Assembly: GCF_006715495.1 (NCBI RefSeq)
Contig: NZ_VFNI01000006.1
Coordinates: 62,001 to 126,000 of the forward strand
Direction of reading: 5' to 3'
DNA: 64,000 bases
DNA from: Herbaspirillum sp. SJZ106
GTDB taxonomy: Bacteria > Pseudomonadota > Gammaproteobacteria > Burkholderiales > Burkholderiaceae_D
Of this stretch, positions 19,197 through 26,729 are shown piece after piece (within the stretch, counting starts at the first letter, position 1; each line of letters opens with the position of its first letter). The position numbers and the translations under genes are program-made. Under the pieces are notes generated by a model, which saw only the letters and a program-made list of their open reading frames with translations, made no database searches and was not told the origin of the DNA.

Positions 19197-20042
19197 ATGT
19201 CTGAAAATTTGGCAAGTTTGCGCGAAAGCGCATATCGAATCCGCCGCTTCGCCGTTCGCATGGGCGAAGTTCAGGGGCAAGGCTATATCGGTCAAGCACT
19301 CGGTTGGGCTGACGTACTGGCTGTGGCCTACAAGCACTCGATGCGGCTGCGGCCATCGGACCCGGAATGGGAAGGCCGGGATCGCTTCCTGCTGTCTCAT
19401 GGGCACTACGCGATTGCCGCGTATGCCGCGCTGATTGAAGCGGGCATCGTTCCTGAAGACGAGCTGGAAACCTACGGTAGCGACGATAGCCGTCTGCCCA
19501 TGTCGGGGATGGCGACTTACACCCCCGGTATGGAAATCTCAGGCGGCTCGCTGGGGCAAGGCCTCGCCATTGGCGTTGGCATGGCTCTGGGGCTGCGCTA
19601 CCAGAAGAATCCGGCATTCGTCTACAACTCGATGTCGGACGGAGAACTGGATGAAGGTGCGACTTGGGAGGCCGCCATGGGCGCTGCGCACCATCAGTTG
19701 AGCAATCTCATTTGCCTTGTCGATATCAACAACCAACAAGCAGATGGCCCGTCCAGCAAAGTCATGGGATTCGAGCCGCTGGCCGACAAGTGGGAATCCT
19801 TCGGCTGGCACGTCCAACGTGTGAACGGCAATGACCTTGCTGCCGTGGTGAAGGCGTTTGACGTGGCCCGTCAACTGGCCGAACCGAAGCCCCGCGTCAT
19901 CCTGTTCGACACCCTCATGGGCAAGGGCGTCCCGTTCCTGGAACAGCGGGAGAAGAATCACTTCATCCGCGTGGACCCGCCGGAATGGCAGCAAGCATTG
20001 AAAATTCTCGACCAGTCTTACAACGAAGGAAACGAAGCATGA
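19197..20042 (+). CDS. Transketolase-like protein, N-terminal (TPP-binding) subunit
   Basis: Thiamine-diphosphate subunit of a two-gene transketolase, 281 residues against about 660 for the one-chain enzyme. It carries the metal/TPP motif in SDGELDEGATWEA with CLVDINNQQADG about 25 residues later (GDG-x(25)-N type; the usual first Gly is Ser here), preceded by SHGHYAIAAYAAL and SGGSLGQGLAIGVGMALG. It transfers two-carbon ketol units together with the next gene. Stop and start overlap as ATGA, indicating equal production of both halves. No sugar kinase is present in the operon, so it is unclear whether the substrate is phosphorylated. Confidence 0.93.
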   Translation: MSENLASLRESAYRIRRFAVRMGEVQGQGYIGQALGWADVLAVAYKHSMRLRPSDPEWEGRDRFLLSHGHYAIAAYAALIEAGIVPEDELETYGSDDSRLPMSGMATYTPGMEISGGSLGQGLAIGVGMALGLRYQKNPAFVYNSMSDGELDEGATWEAAMGAAHHQLSNLICLVDINNQQADGPSSKVMGFEPLADKWESFGWHVQRVNGNDLAAVVKAFDVARQLAEPKPRVILFDTLMGKGVPFLEQREKNHFIRVDPPEWQQALKILDQSYNEGNEA

Positions 20043-21043
20043 ATACCGTAGCTGAAAAGAAGCCACGCCTGACCACGTCGGCGATGATTGCCTCTATCGC
20101 AGCCGAAGGGCAGCGTGTTCAAGCCGCTCCCTTCGGTAAGGCGCTGGTCGAATATGCCGCCAATCGCCCTGAAATCGTTGGCCTGACCGCCGACCTGGCG
20201 AAATATACGGACCTTCACCTGTTCCAACGTGCATATCCGGAGCGCTTCTTCCAGATGGGCATGGCCGAGCAGCTGCTGATGGCAGCCGCCGGCGGCATGG
20301 CAAAAGAGGGCCTGATTCCGTTCGCGACAACCTATGCTGTCTTCGCTACCCGTCGCGCCTATGATTTCATTCATCAGATCATTGCCGAAGAGAACTTGAA
20401 CGTGAAGATTTGCTGTGCGTTGCCCGGCCTGACGACCGGCTACGGCCCCAGCCACCAGGCGACCGAAGACCTGGCCATGATGCGCGCAATTCCGGGGCTG
20501 ACTATCGTTGACCCTTGCGACGCTCTGGATCTTGAGCAAGCAGTTCCGCAGATTGCCGAACACAAGGGGCCTGTCTACATGCGCCTGGCTCGCGGAAACG
20601 TGCCGCTGGTGCTGGACGAGTACGACTACAGGTTCGAGCTGGGCAAGGCCAAGGAACTTCGCGATGGTAACGATGTGCTCATCATTTCCAGCGGTTTCAT
20701 GACCATGCGTGCTTTGGAAGTGGCCAAGGTTCTGGAAGCTGACAACGTCAGCGTCGGCGTTCTGCATTGCCCGACCATCAAGCCCTTCGACGAAGCAACC
20801 GTCCTGGAGCAAGTCAAAAAGAAAAATCGTCTGGTGGTGGTGGCCGAAAACCACTCGGTCATTGGCGGCCTGGGCGAAATCGTCGCCACCACGCTGATGC
20901 GCAATCGCGTCCAGCCCGCAGGTTTCGAGATGGCCGGCTTGCCAGATGCATTCCTGGATGCTGGCGCGCTGCCGACGCTGCATGACCGCTACGGCATCAG
21001 CTGCGAAGTGCTGCGTGAGCGTATCAAGCAGTGGCTTAAGTGA
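20039..21043 (+). CDS. Transketolase-like protein, C-terminal (pyrimidine-binding) subunit
   Basis: Second half of the split transketolase, 334 residues: pyrimidine-binding domain (about 30-200) then transketolase C-terminal domain (about 210-330). FFQMGMAEQLLMAAAGGMA holds the catalytic Glu that activates TPP. PGLTTGYGPSHQATEDLAMM and VDPCDALDLEQA are further family motifs. Start ATG 20039 overlaps the preceding stop by four bases. It is the last gene of the island; a GC-rich hairpin and a convergent gene follow. Split transketolases of this kind serve dedicated catabolic routes (for example apulose-4-phosphate or sulfosugar breakdown) rather than the general pentose phosphate pathway. Confidence 0.93.
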   Translation: MNTVAEKKPRLTTSAMIASIAAEGQRVQAAPFGKALVEYAANRPEIVGLTADLAKYTDLHLFQRAYPERFFQMGMAEQLLMAAAGGMAKEGLIPFATTYAVFATRRAYDFIHQIIAEENLNVKICCALPGLTTGYGPSHQATEDLAMMRAIPGLTIVDPCDALDLEQAVPQIAEHKGPVYMRLARGNVPLVLDEYDYRFELGKAKELRDGNDVLIISSGFMTMRALEVAKVLEADNVSVGVLHCPTIKPFDEATVLEQVKKKNRLVVVAENHSVIGGLGEIVATTLMRNRVQPAGFEMAGLPDAFLDAGALPTLHDRYGISCEVLRERIKQWLK

Positions 21044-21054
21044 GTCAGGCAATT

Positions 21055-21090
21055 GGGGCGGCATGTGAGGAGGGGGCTCCTGGCCGCCCC
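21055..21090. terminator. GC-rich hairpin between convergent genes
   Basis: GGGGCGGC (21055-21062) pairs with GCCGCCCC (21083-21090); a smaller GGAG/CTCC pair lies inside. It has no T-run, so it is only a possible terminator for the transketolase operon and the opposing lyase gene. Confidence 0.4.
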
Positions 21091-21115
21091 GCCCATGTGC
21101 GGCACCGCCGATAGT

Positions 21116-21949
21116 TTATTGGTAGCGCTCCAGCCCCAGCACTGCTTCGTAATCGGCGATCGCCGCCGAACCCGATGGCACGCCGAAGGCGCTGCCGGTG
21201 GCGCGGATATGTTCGGCCAGGCGCTGCATCATGTGGGTGTAGGCCAGCGTCGCCGAGATCGGGAAACTCAGCAAGCGGAACCCCAGGCGCTCGAACTGCG
21301 CGGCGTTCAGCGGCGGGGTCTTGCCGTCGACCGCGTTGAACATCAGCGGCGCGTCGATGGCCGATAATGCGCGCCGCATTTCTTCTTCCGATTGCAGCAT
21401 CTCCAGCAGCACCAGGTCGGCGCCGGCGGCGGCGTAGGCCCGGCCGCGTGCGAGCGCCTCGTCCAGCCCGAGCGGGATGCGGGCATCGCTGCGGCCGATG
21501 ATCAGGAAATCGGCGCTCTTGCGGGTGGCCACCGCGATGCGGATCTTTTCCGCATGCTCTTCCATCGATACCAGCGCCAGGCCCTTCATGGCGCCGCATT
21601 TCTTGGGCGTGACCTGGTCTTCCAGGTGGATCGCCTGCACGCCGGCGGCTTCATAGCCTTGCACCGTGCGCGCCACGTTGTTGAGGTTGCCGTAGCCGGT
21701 GTCGGCATCGGCGATCACCGGCACATCGACGGCGGCGGCGAAGGCGCGTCCGCGTTCCACCATTTCACTCATGCCGAGCAGGCCGATATCGGGCGCGCCC
21801 AGCAGGCTGGCCGAGAGGCCGTTGCCGGTCATGTACACGGCTTCGAAGCCGGCCTGCTGGTAGATGCGCGCGCCCAGCGCGTCGTGGCAGCCGGGCGCCA
21901 CCACGATGCCGGGCTGGCGCAGGCGTTGGGCCAATGAGGTGCTTGTCAT
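21116..21949 (-). CDS. Isocitrate lyase/PEP mutase family protein
   Basis: TIM-barrel Mg-dependent C-C or P-C bond enzyme, 277 residues, cytoplasmic. Family motifs: VYMTGNGLSASLLGAPDIGL (about 40-59), DADTGYGNLNNV near residue 81, and the active-site loop HLEDQVTPKKCGAMKG (about 107-122), where KKCG is the KxCG catalytic signature of lyases such as methylisocitrate lyase and oxaloacetate decarboxylase. Real PEP mutases lack this Cys, so a lyase acting on a 2-hydroxy/2-keto dicarboxylate is likely. It is last in a leftward group with an ACS transporter, a flavin reductase and an L-2-keto-3-deoxyarabonate dehydratase. Its precise substrate is not identifiable. Confidence 0.85.
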   Translation of the reverse strand: MTSTSLAQRLRQPGIVVAPGCHDALGARIYQQAGFEAVYMTGNGLSASLLGAPDIGLLGMSEMVERGRAFAAAVDVPVIADADTGYGNLNNVARTVQGYEAAGVQAIHLEDQVTPKKCGAMKGLALVSMEEHAEKIRIAVATRKSADFLIIGRSDARIPLGLDEALARGRAYAAAGADLVLLEMLQSEEEMRRALSAIDAPLMFNAVDGKTPPLNAAQFERLGFRLLSFPISATLAYTHMMQRLAEHIRATGSAFGVPSGSAAIADYEAVLGLERYQ

Positions 21950-22004
21950 GTCGTTCCCGCAAAAATAATGGCGCCGGCCGCCATGCGTCCGGCGCCAGGG
22001 TGGT

Positions 22005-23333
22005 TTAACGCCCGGTCCTGTCGTTGCGCATTTTCAGCGTCAGGCACAGGAAGAAGCCGATGATCGGGCTCATCGCCAGCACCAGCAGGGCGGTCGAGAA
22101 GCTTTGCGTGCTTTCGCGGATCCAGCCCACCAGGTAGGGGCCGACGAAGCCGCCGATCTGGGCGAAGCCGTTGATCATGGCGATGCCGCCGGCCGCGGCG
22201 GCGCCGGCCAGGAATTGCGTGGGCAGCGTCCAGAACACGCCCAGCGTGGCCCACAAGCCCATGGCGGCGATGCATAGCAGCACCAGGCCCAGCAGCGGCG
22301 AAGGCGCCAGCGCGCTGGCGGCCAGGAACACGCCGCCGCACAGGCCGGCGCAAGCGGTGTGCAGCTTGCGCTCGCCGGTGCGGTCCGAGCTGCGCGCTAC
22401 CAGGACCAGGCCGACGGCGGCGCAGATGAAGGGGATGGCGGCGACCAGGCCGGTCTGGAAGTTGTTCAGGCCGCCCAGGCTCTTGACGATCTGCGGCAGC
22501 CATAGCACCACGCCGTAGATCGCCACGGCGTTGAACATGTAGATCAGCGTCAGGATCCACATGCGCGGGTCGCGGAAGATGGTGGCGAAATCATGCTGGG
22601 CATGCGAGGCGTTGCTTTGCTGTTCGGCGGCCAGGGTGGAGGTGAGCCATTGGCGTTCCTCTGCGTTCAGCCACTTGCCTTGCTCGGGGCGGTCTACCAG
22701 GTAAAACAATGTGACCACGCCCATGATTACCGCCGGCAGGCCTTCCAGGATGAACATCCATTGCCAGCCGGAGAGCCCGGCCCAGCCGTGGGTGGAACTG
22801 AGCAGCCAACCCGACAGCGGCGCGCCGACCACCGAGGACAGCACGGTGGCCAGCATGAAGCCGGCCACGGCCTTGCCGCGTTCCTTCTTCGGGAACCAGT
22901 AGGTCATGTACAGCAGCACGCCCGGCGCGAAGCCGGCTTCGGCCAGGCCCAGCAAAAAGCGCAGCGCATAGAAGCTCCAGGCGCCCTGGATCATGGCCAT
23001 GGCGCAGCCGACCAGGCCCCAGGTGATCATGATGCGGGCGATCCAGATGCGCGGGCCGACCCGGTGCAGGATCATGTTGCTGGGAATCTCGAAGGCGATG
23101 TAGCCGAGGAAGAAGATCCCCGCGCCCAGCCCGTAGACCTTGGCCGACAATCCCAGGTCGGCGTTCATCGTCAGCGCGGCGAAGCCGACGTTGACCCGGT
23201 CCAGGTAATTGATCATGAAGAGGAAGAAGCAGTACCAGACGATCTTGCGGTGCAGCTTGGCGATAACGCGGCGGCCGACCGCGGATTCGCCGTCCATCGG
23301 CTGCGCAGCGGCAGCCGGATTGGCGTAGGACAT
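22005..23333 (-). CDS. MFS transporter, ACS family
   Basis: Twelve-helix importer, 442 residues from ATG 23333, which has AAGGAGACAAC upstream; an upstream in-frame ATG is not supported. The signature INYLDRVNVGFAALTMNADL, then AFEIPSNMILHRVGPRIW and FLLGLAEAGFAPGVLLYMTY place it with sugar-acid and carboxylate symporters. It is a clear paralogue of the transporter at 10.6-11.9 kb. It sits between the flavin reductase and lyase genes, with 55 bases to the lyase gene, and presumably imports the substrate of that group. Confidence 0.9.
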   Translation of the reverse strand: MSYANPAAAAQPMDGESAVGRRVIAKLHRKIVWYCFFLFMINYLDRVNVGFAALTMNADLGLSAKVYGLGAGIFFLGYIAFEIPSNMILHRVGPRIWIARIMITWGLVGCAMAMIQGAWSFYALRFLLGLAEAGFAPGVLLYMTYWFPKKERGKAVAGFMLATVLSSVVGAPLSGWLLSSTHGWAGLSGWQWMFILEGLPAVIMGVVTLFYLVDRPEQGKWLNAEERQWLTSTLAAEQQSNASHAQHDFATIFRDPRMWILTLIYMFNAVAIYGVVLWLPQIVKSLGGLNNFQTGLVAAIPFICAAVGLVLVARSSDRTGERKLHTACAGLCGGVFLAASALAPSPLLGLVLLCIAAMGLWATLGVFWTLPTQFLAGAAAAGGIAMINGFAQIGGFVGPYLVGWIRESTQSFSTALLVLAMSPIIGFFLCLTLKMRNDRTGR

Positions 23334-23517
23334 GTTGTCTCCTTGTTTTTGATGGTGGTCAGGCAGACATGCCGTTTGCCGCATTTCTGCCCGCGCCCGG
23401 ACGTGTGTTTGTTGTAGGGTTCCGGGCTCGGGAATTATACGAGATCACATCAAAGGTAAAAAGGTATTACCACATGACGGCGCTATTCCCGATGACTGTC
23501 GCGCAAGGAAGGCGAGC

Positions 23518-24102
23518 TTACTTGGCTGCTGGGAGCGCGGCTTGTTGCTGATTGCCGGCGACGACGAACTTGCCGGCGCCCAGGTGGTGCAGCGTGTGCA
23601 AGCCGGTGTTTTCTTCGGTGAAATTCCAGTGGCCGTTGGCGAAGATGCGGGCGTCGGCGGCGGCCGCGACTACCTCGCCGAAGAAGGTGTCGTAGGCGTT
23701 CTCGGTATGCGCCTCTTCGATCCAGCGGCATTCCAGCCAGGCGGCGCAGCCTTGTTCCAGCGTCGGCATGCCTAACACCGGGCCGGCGCCGGCGGCGATG
23801 CCGTGGTGCGCGAACTTGTCCATGTCGCGCCCGCTTGCGCTGCCCACCGCATAGGTCAGATCCATCAGCGCCGCGCCCGGCACGATGATGCCGAAGCCGC
23901 CGGAGGCGGTGATCAGCTCGCGCGTATAGGTGCTCTTGTCGATCACCACCGCGATGCGCGGCGGCGTGAATTCCACCGGCATCGACCAGGCCGCGGCCAT
24001 GATGTTGCGCCGTTCGCCGTGGGCGGCGGTAACCAGCACGGTCGGTCCGTGGTTGACCAGGCGGCTGGCGTGGTGCAGTTCGACGGGGCGGAAGTGGTTC
24101 AA
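23518..24102 (-). CDS. Flavin reductase family protein (DIM6/NTAB domain)
   Basis: FMN-binding split-barrel protein, about 194 residues. The start is TTG at 24102, with AGGAG six bases upstream; no ATG fits. Visible family features are TVLVTAAHGERRNIMAAAWSM (about 19-39, shown to 20: TVLVTAAHGERRNIMAAAWS) and PPRIAVVIDKSTYTRELI, typical of proteins that bind flavin and sometimes supply reduced flavin to a monooxygenase. No monooxygenase is adjacent, so it could act as an oxidoreductase in its own right. A terminator lies between it and the dehydratase gene upstream. The carboxy end is hydrophilic (QQQAALPAAK). Confidence 0.85.
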   Translation of the reverse strand: MNHFRPVELHHASRLVNHGPTVLVTAAHGERRNIMAAAWSMPVEFTPPRIAVVIDKSTYTRELITASGGFGIIVPGAALMDLTYAVGSASGRDMDKFAHHGIAAGAGPVLGMPTLEQGCAAWLECRWIEEAHTENAYDTFFGEVVAAAADARIFANGHWNFTEENTGLHTLHHLGAGKFVVAGNQQQAALPAAK

Positions 24103-24194
24103 GGCAATCTCCTGTGTCTGGCAAGCGCAAAGCGGCAGGATGACATAGTTCACCGTAACGCGCCGTGCCGTCATCGGCGGCGCAGGGCGGATAA

Positions 24195-24219
24195 AAAACG
24201 GGAGCGAAGCTCCCGTTTT
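24195..24219. terminator. Rho-independent terminator
   Basis: AAAACGGGAGC (24195-24205) pairs with GCTCCCGTTTT (24209-24219) across GAA. It ends leftward transcription of the dehydratase gene, so the flavin reductase and the genes beyond probably also use their own promoter or read-through. Confidence 0.85.
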
Positions 24220-24242
24220 CTCGTTGCCCGTTACCTTACTTG

Positions 24243-25163
24243 TTACTTGCCCCAGGTCAGCACCAGCGGATTCAAGCGGCGCGCCACGCGCAGCAGGCCT
24301 TCGCGCACCTTCGGGTGCATCGGCGGCTGCGGATGGCGCAGCATGTCGGACTTGATCACGCCGCCTTCGAGCATCAGCGCCTTGCAGGCGGCCAGGCCGC
24401 ATTGACGGTTTTCGTAGTTGATCAGCGGCAGCCAGTGCATGTACAGCTCGGCGGCTTTCTCGGTGTCCCCGGCGAAGTAGGCGTCGGTGATCTTGCGGAT
24501 GCCGTCCGGATAACCGCCGCCGGTCATGGCGCCGGTGGCGCCGGCGTCGAGGTCGGGGATCAGGGTGATGGCTTCCTCGCCGTCCCACGGGCCGACGATG
24601 GCGTCGCCGCCCAGTTCGATCAGGTCGCGCAGCTTGGAGGCGGCGCCGGCGGTTTCGATCTTGAAGTAGGAGACGTTTTCGATTTCCTTGGCCATCTTCG
24701 CCAGGAACGGCGCCGACAACGGCGTGCCTGCCACCGGCGCATCCTGGATCATGATCGGGATGTCGATGGCGGCGGAGACGCGCTCATAGAATTCGTAGGT
24801 CTGCTTTTCCGAGACGCGGAAAGTGGCGCCGTGGTACGGCGGCATCACCATCACCATGGCGGCGCCGGCGTCCTGCGCGGCGCGGCTGCGCTCGGCGCAG
24901 ATCTGGCTGCCGTAGTGGGTGGTGGTGACGATCACCGGCACGCGGCCGGCGACATGTTCCAGCACGGTGTTTTGCACCTGGGTGCGTTCCTCGTCGGACA
25001 GCACGAACTGCTCCGAGAAGTTGGCCAGGATGCACAGGCCGTTGGAACCGGCGTCGATCATGAAGTCGATGGCGCGTTTCTGGCCTTCCAGGTCGAGCTT
25101 GCCGTTCTGGTCGAAAATGGTCGGGGCGACGGGGAATACGCCGCGATAGATAGGGGTGCTCAT
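24243..25163 (-). CDS. DHDPS-family L-2-keto-3-deoxyarabonate dehydratase
   Basis: Class I aldolase-fold enzyme of the dihydrodipicolinate synthase superfamily, 306 residues from ATG 25163. The sequence matches what is known of bacterial L-2-keto-3-deoxyarabonate dehydratases: RGVFPVAPTIF, AIDFMIDAGSNGLCILANFSEQF (shown to 20: AIDFMIDAGSNGLCILANFS), PPYHGATFRV and YFKIETAGAASKL, the last carrying the Schiff-base Lys near residue 171. It forms alpha-ketoglutaric semialdehyde in the non-phosphorylated L-arabinose route. L-arabonate dehydratase and the semialdehyde dehydrogenase are not in the window. Divergent from a LysR gene; its ATG has GGAGACACTG upstream. Confidence 0.88.
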   Translation of the reverse strand: MSTPIYRGVFPVAPTIFDQNGKLDLEGQKRAIDFMIDAGSNGLCILANFSEQFVLSDEERTQVQNTVLEHVAGRVPVIVTTTHYGSQICAERSRAAQDAGAAMVMVMPPYHGATFRVSEKQTYEFYERVSAAIDIPIMIQDAPVAGTPLSAPFLAKMAKEIENVSYFKIETAGAASKLRDLIELGGDAIVGPWDGEEAITLIPDLDAGATGAMTGGGYPDGIRKITDAYFAGDTEKAAELYMHWLPLINYENRQCGLAACKALMLEGGVIKSDMLRHPQPPMHPKVREGLLRVARRLNPLVLTWGK

Positions 25164-25349
25164 CAGTGTCTCCGCTTGTGTTTGGGATGGGGCTGGCCGG
25201 ATGCCTGTGCTCCGGATGGCGATGAATATACGTCCGGCGGCTGGGGCTGTATAGTGAAGACTTTCCATCATGTGATCGCTTTTACGACTCACCTGATTTG
25301 GCCTCATCTTTGGCCTCATCTTTTGCCCCATCTATTCACTGTCGATGCC

Positions 25350-26318
25350 ATGAAACGCGCCCCCAGCCAGCAGAACCTCAACAGCCTCCTGTCGCGCCTG
25401 CGCATGAAGCAGCTCCAGTTGCTGATCGCGCTGGACGACCATAAATCCCTGCACAAGGCGTCCAATGCGCTGGCCATGACGCAGTCGGCCGCCAGCAAGT
25501 CGCTGGCCGAGCTGGAGGCGGTGCTGGAGGCGCAATTGTTCGAGCGCACGCGAAGCGGGCTGATCCCCAACCAGTTCGGCCATTGCGTGATCCGCTACGC
25601 GCGGCTGATGGCGACCGACCTGGGCGCGTTGTGCGAGGAGATGGCGCAGATCCGCTCCGGGCGCGGCGGCCGGCTGGCCATCGGCGCCGTGATGGGGGCG
25701 GTGCCGGAGCTGGTGGTGCCGGCCGTCAACGCCTTGCACAAGAGCCATCCGGAGCTGTCCATCGACATCATCGAAGACACCAGCGTGCATATGCTGGGCT
25801 TGCTCGACGATGGCCACATCGACCTGCTGCTGGGGCGCTCCAGCGTGTCGGACAACCCCGGCAAGTACCACTACCAGCCGTTGTCGGACGAGCCATTGTC
25901 GGTGGTGGTGTCGAGCGAGCATCCGCGCCTGCGCAGCAAGTCGGTCAGCCTGGCCGACCTGCGGGGCTACCGCTGGGTCACTTATCCCAGCCACATGCCG
26001 CTGCGGGCGGTGCTGGAGCGCGAGTTCGATCTGGCCGGGCTGGATTTGCCGGCCGGCGCCATCGCTACGGCCTCCACCTTCGTGACGGTGGCGGTGCTGC
26101 GCCAGGCCAGCGACACGGTCGCCATCCTGCCCACCAGCGTGGCCGGCATGTTCGTCGACAGCGGCGTGCTGCGCATCCTGCCGGTGGCGCTGAAGTCGAT
26201 GTCGCAGACTATCGGCATCGTCACCCGCAAGGGCGGCGAACTGTCGCCGGCGGCGCGTTCTTTCGTGCAGTTGCTGCTGGAACGAGGAGGGAGCGGACCC
26301 AAACCGGCCGCAGCCTGA
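25350..26318 (+). CDS. LysR-family transcriptional regulator (GbpR/CbbR-like group)
   Basis: 322 residues; winged helix-turn-helix at about 15-75 (LRMKQLQLLIALDDHKSLHK, AMTQSAASKSLAELEAVLEA), then an effector domain starting GGRLAIGAVMGAVPELVVPA. The RMKQLQLLIAL start and SKSL recognition helix are typical of the subgroup containing galactose-binding-protein regulators, which control sugar catabolic genes. It is divergent from the L-2-keto-3-deoxyarabonate dehydratase gene with 186 bases between, so that gene and its followers are the likely targets. Start ATG 25350 is the only one in frame with a full helix-turn-helix. Confidence 0.9.
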   Translation: MKRAPSQQNLNSLLSRLRMKQLQLLIALDDHKSLHKASNALAMTQSAASKSLAELEAVLEAQLFERTRSGLIPNQFGHCVIRYARLMATDLGALCEEMAQIRSGRGGRLAIGAVMGAVPELVVPAVNALHKSHPELSIDIIEDTSVHMLGLLDDGHIDLLLGRSSVSDNPGKYHYQPLSDEPLSVVVSSEHPRLRSKSVSLADLRGYRWVTYPSHMPLRAVLEREFDLAGLDLPAGAIATASTFVTVAVLRQASDTVAILPTSVAGMFVDSGVLRILPVALKSMSQTIGIVTRKGGELSPAARSFVQLLLERGGSGPKPAAA

Positions 26319-26729
26319 TCTTCTGCCTCACCCCTTTCCGCATCCCTTCCACATTTCTTCCTTCACCTGAACGCGGCCCCGAAGCCGGTTGCCATCCGGC
26401 ATCGTCGCCCGCGTTCATCTTTGGCTTGCAAAAAATTAATCGATCGCTGAAAAAGTAAACTGGTATAGTGATGATACCAGTTGCGAAAACACGCCTTTTG
26501 TAAGGGAAAGGCGCGCTAACTGGCCATAACAGCGCGCAGCGTGGCAATACCAGGCATCAACCAACAGCAAGCAGCAGCAAGCAGTAGCAACCAGCAAAAC
26601 CGCAGAACCAGCAAAAAGACGGCAGCCAGGCGAGCGCAGGCGTTCGCAGCCCCCGCAGATCCTGGCGCACACACAACAAGAGAGGTTGTTGTTGAAGGGC
26701 AATAGCCTCGCAACCAGCCAGGAGACAAT
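26319..26729 (+). other. Long leader of the RuBisCO-like-protein operon
   Basis: About 410 bases without a gene. It holds the palindromic operator at 26458-26482, a tract rich in CAGCA and CCAGCAAA units at about 26550-26630, and a hairpin ACAACAA-GAGAGG-TTGTTGT at 26673-26692 just before the ribosome site (AGGAGAC) of the MFS gene. If transcription begins at the TATAGT inside the operator, the 5' untranslated leader is about 250 nt. Confidence 0.6.
26458..26482. promoter_or_regulatory. Perfect palindromic operator, probably for the NanR-like regulator
   Basis: AACTGGTAT (26458-26466) and ATACCAGTT (26474-26482) are exact reverse complements with 7 bases between. TATAGT at 26464-26469 can serve as a -10, so a bound protein would block transcription. 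E. coli NanR recognises TGGTATA-type half-sites, and the operon ends with a NanR-like gene, which makes that product the obvious candidate binder. Confidence 0.7.

Noticed and set aside
26550-26640. CAGCA repeat tract as a CRISPR array
   Set aside because: The repeats are short, irregular and not separated by unique spacers of constant length. No cas genes are present anywhere in the window.
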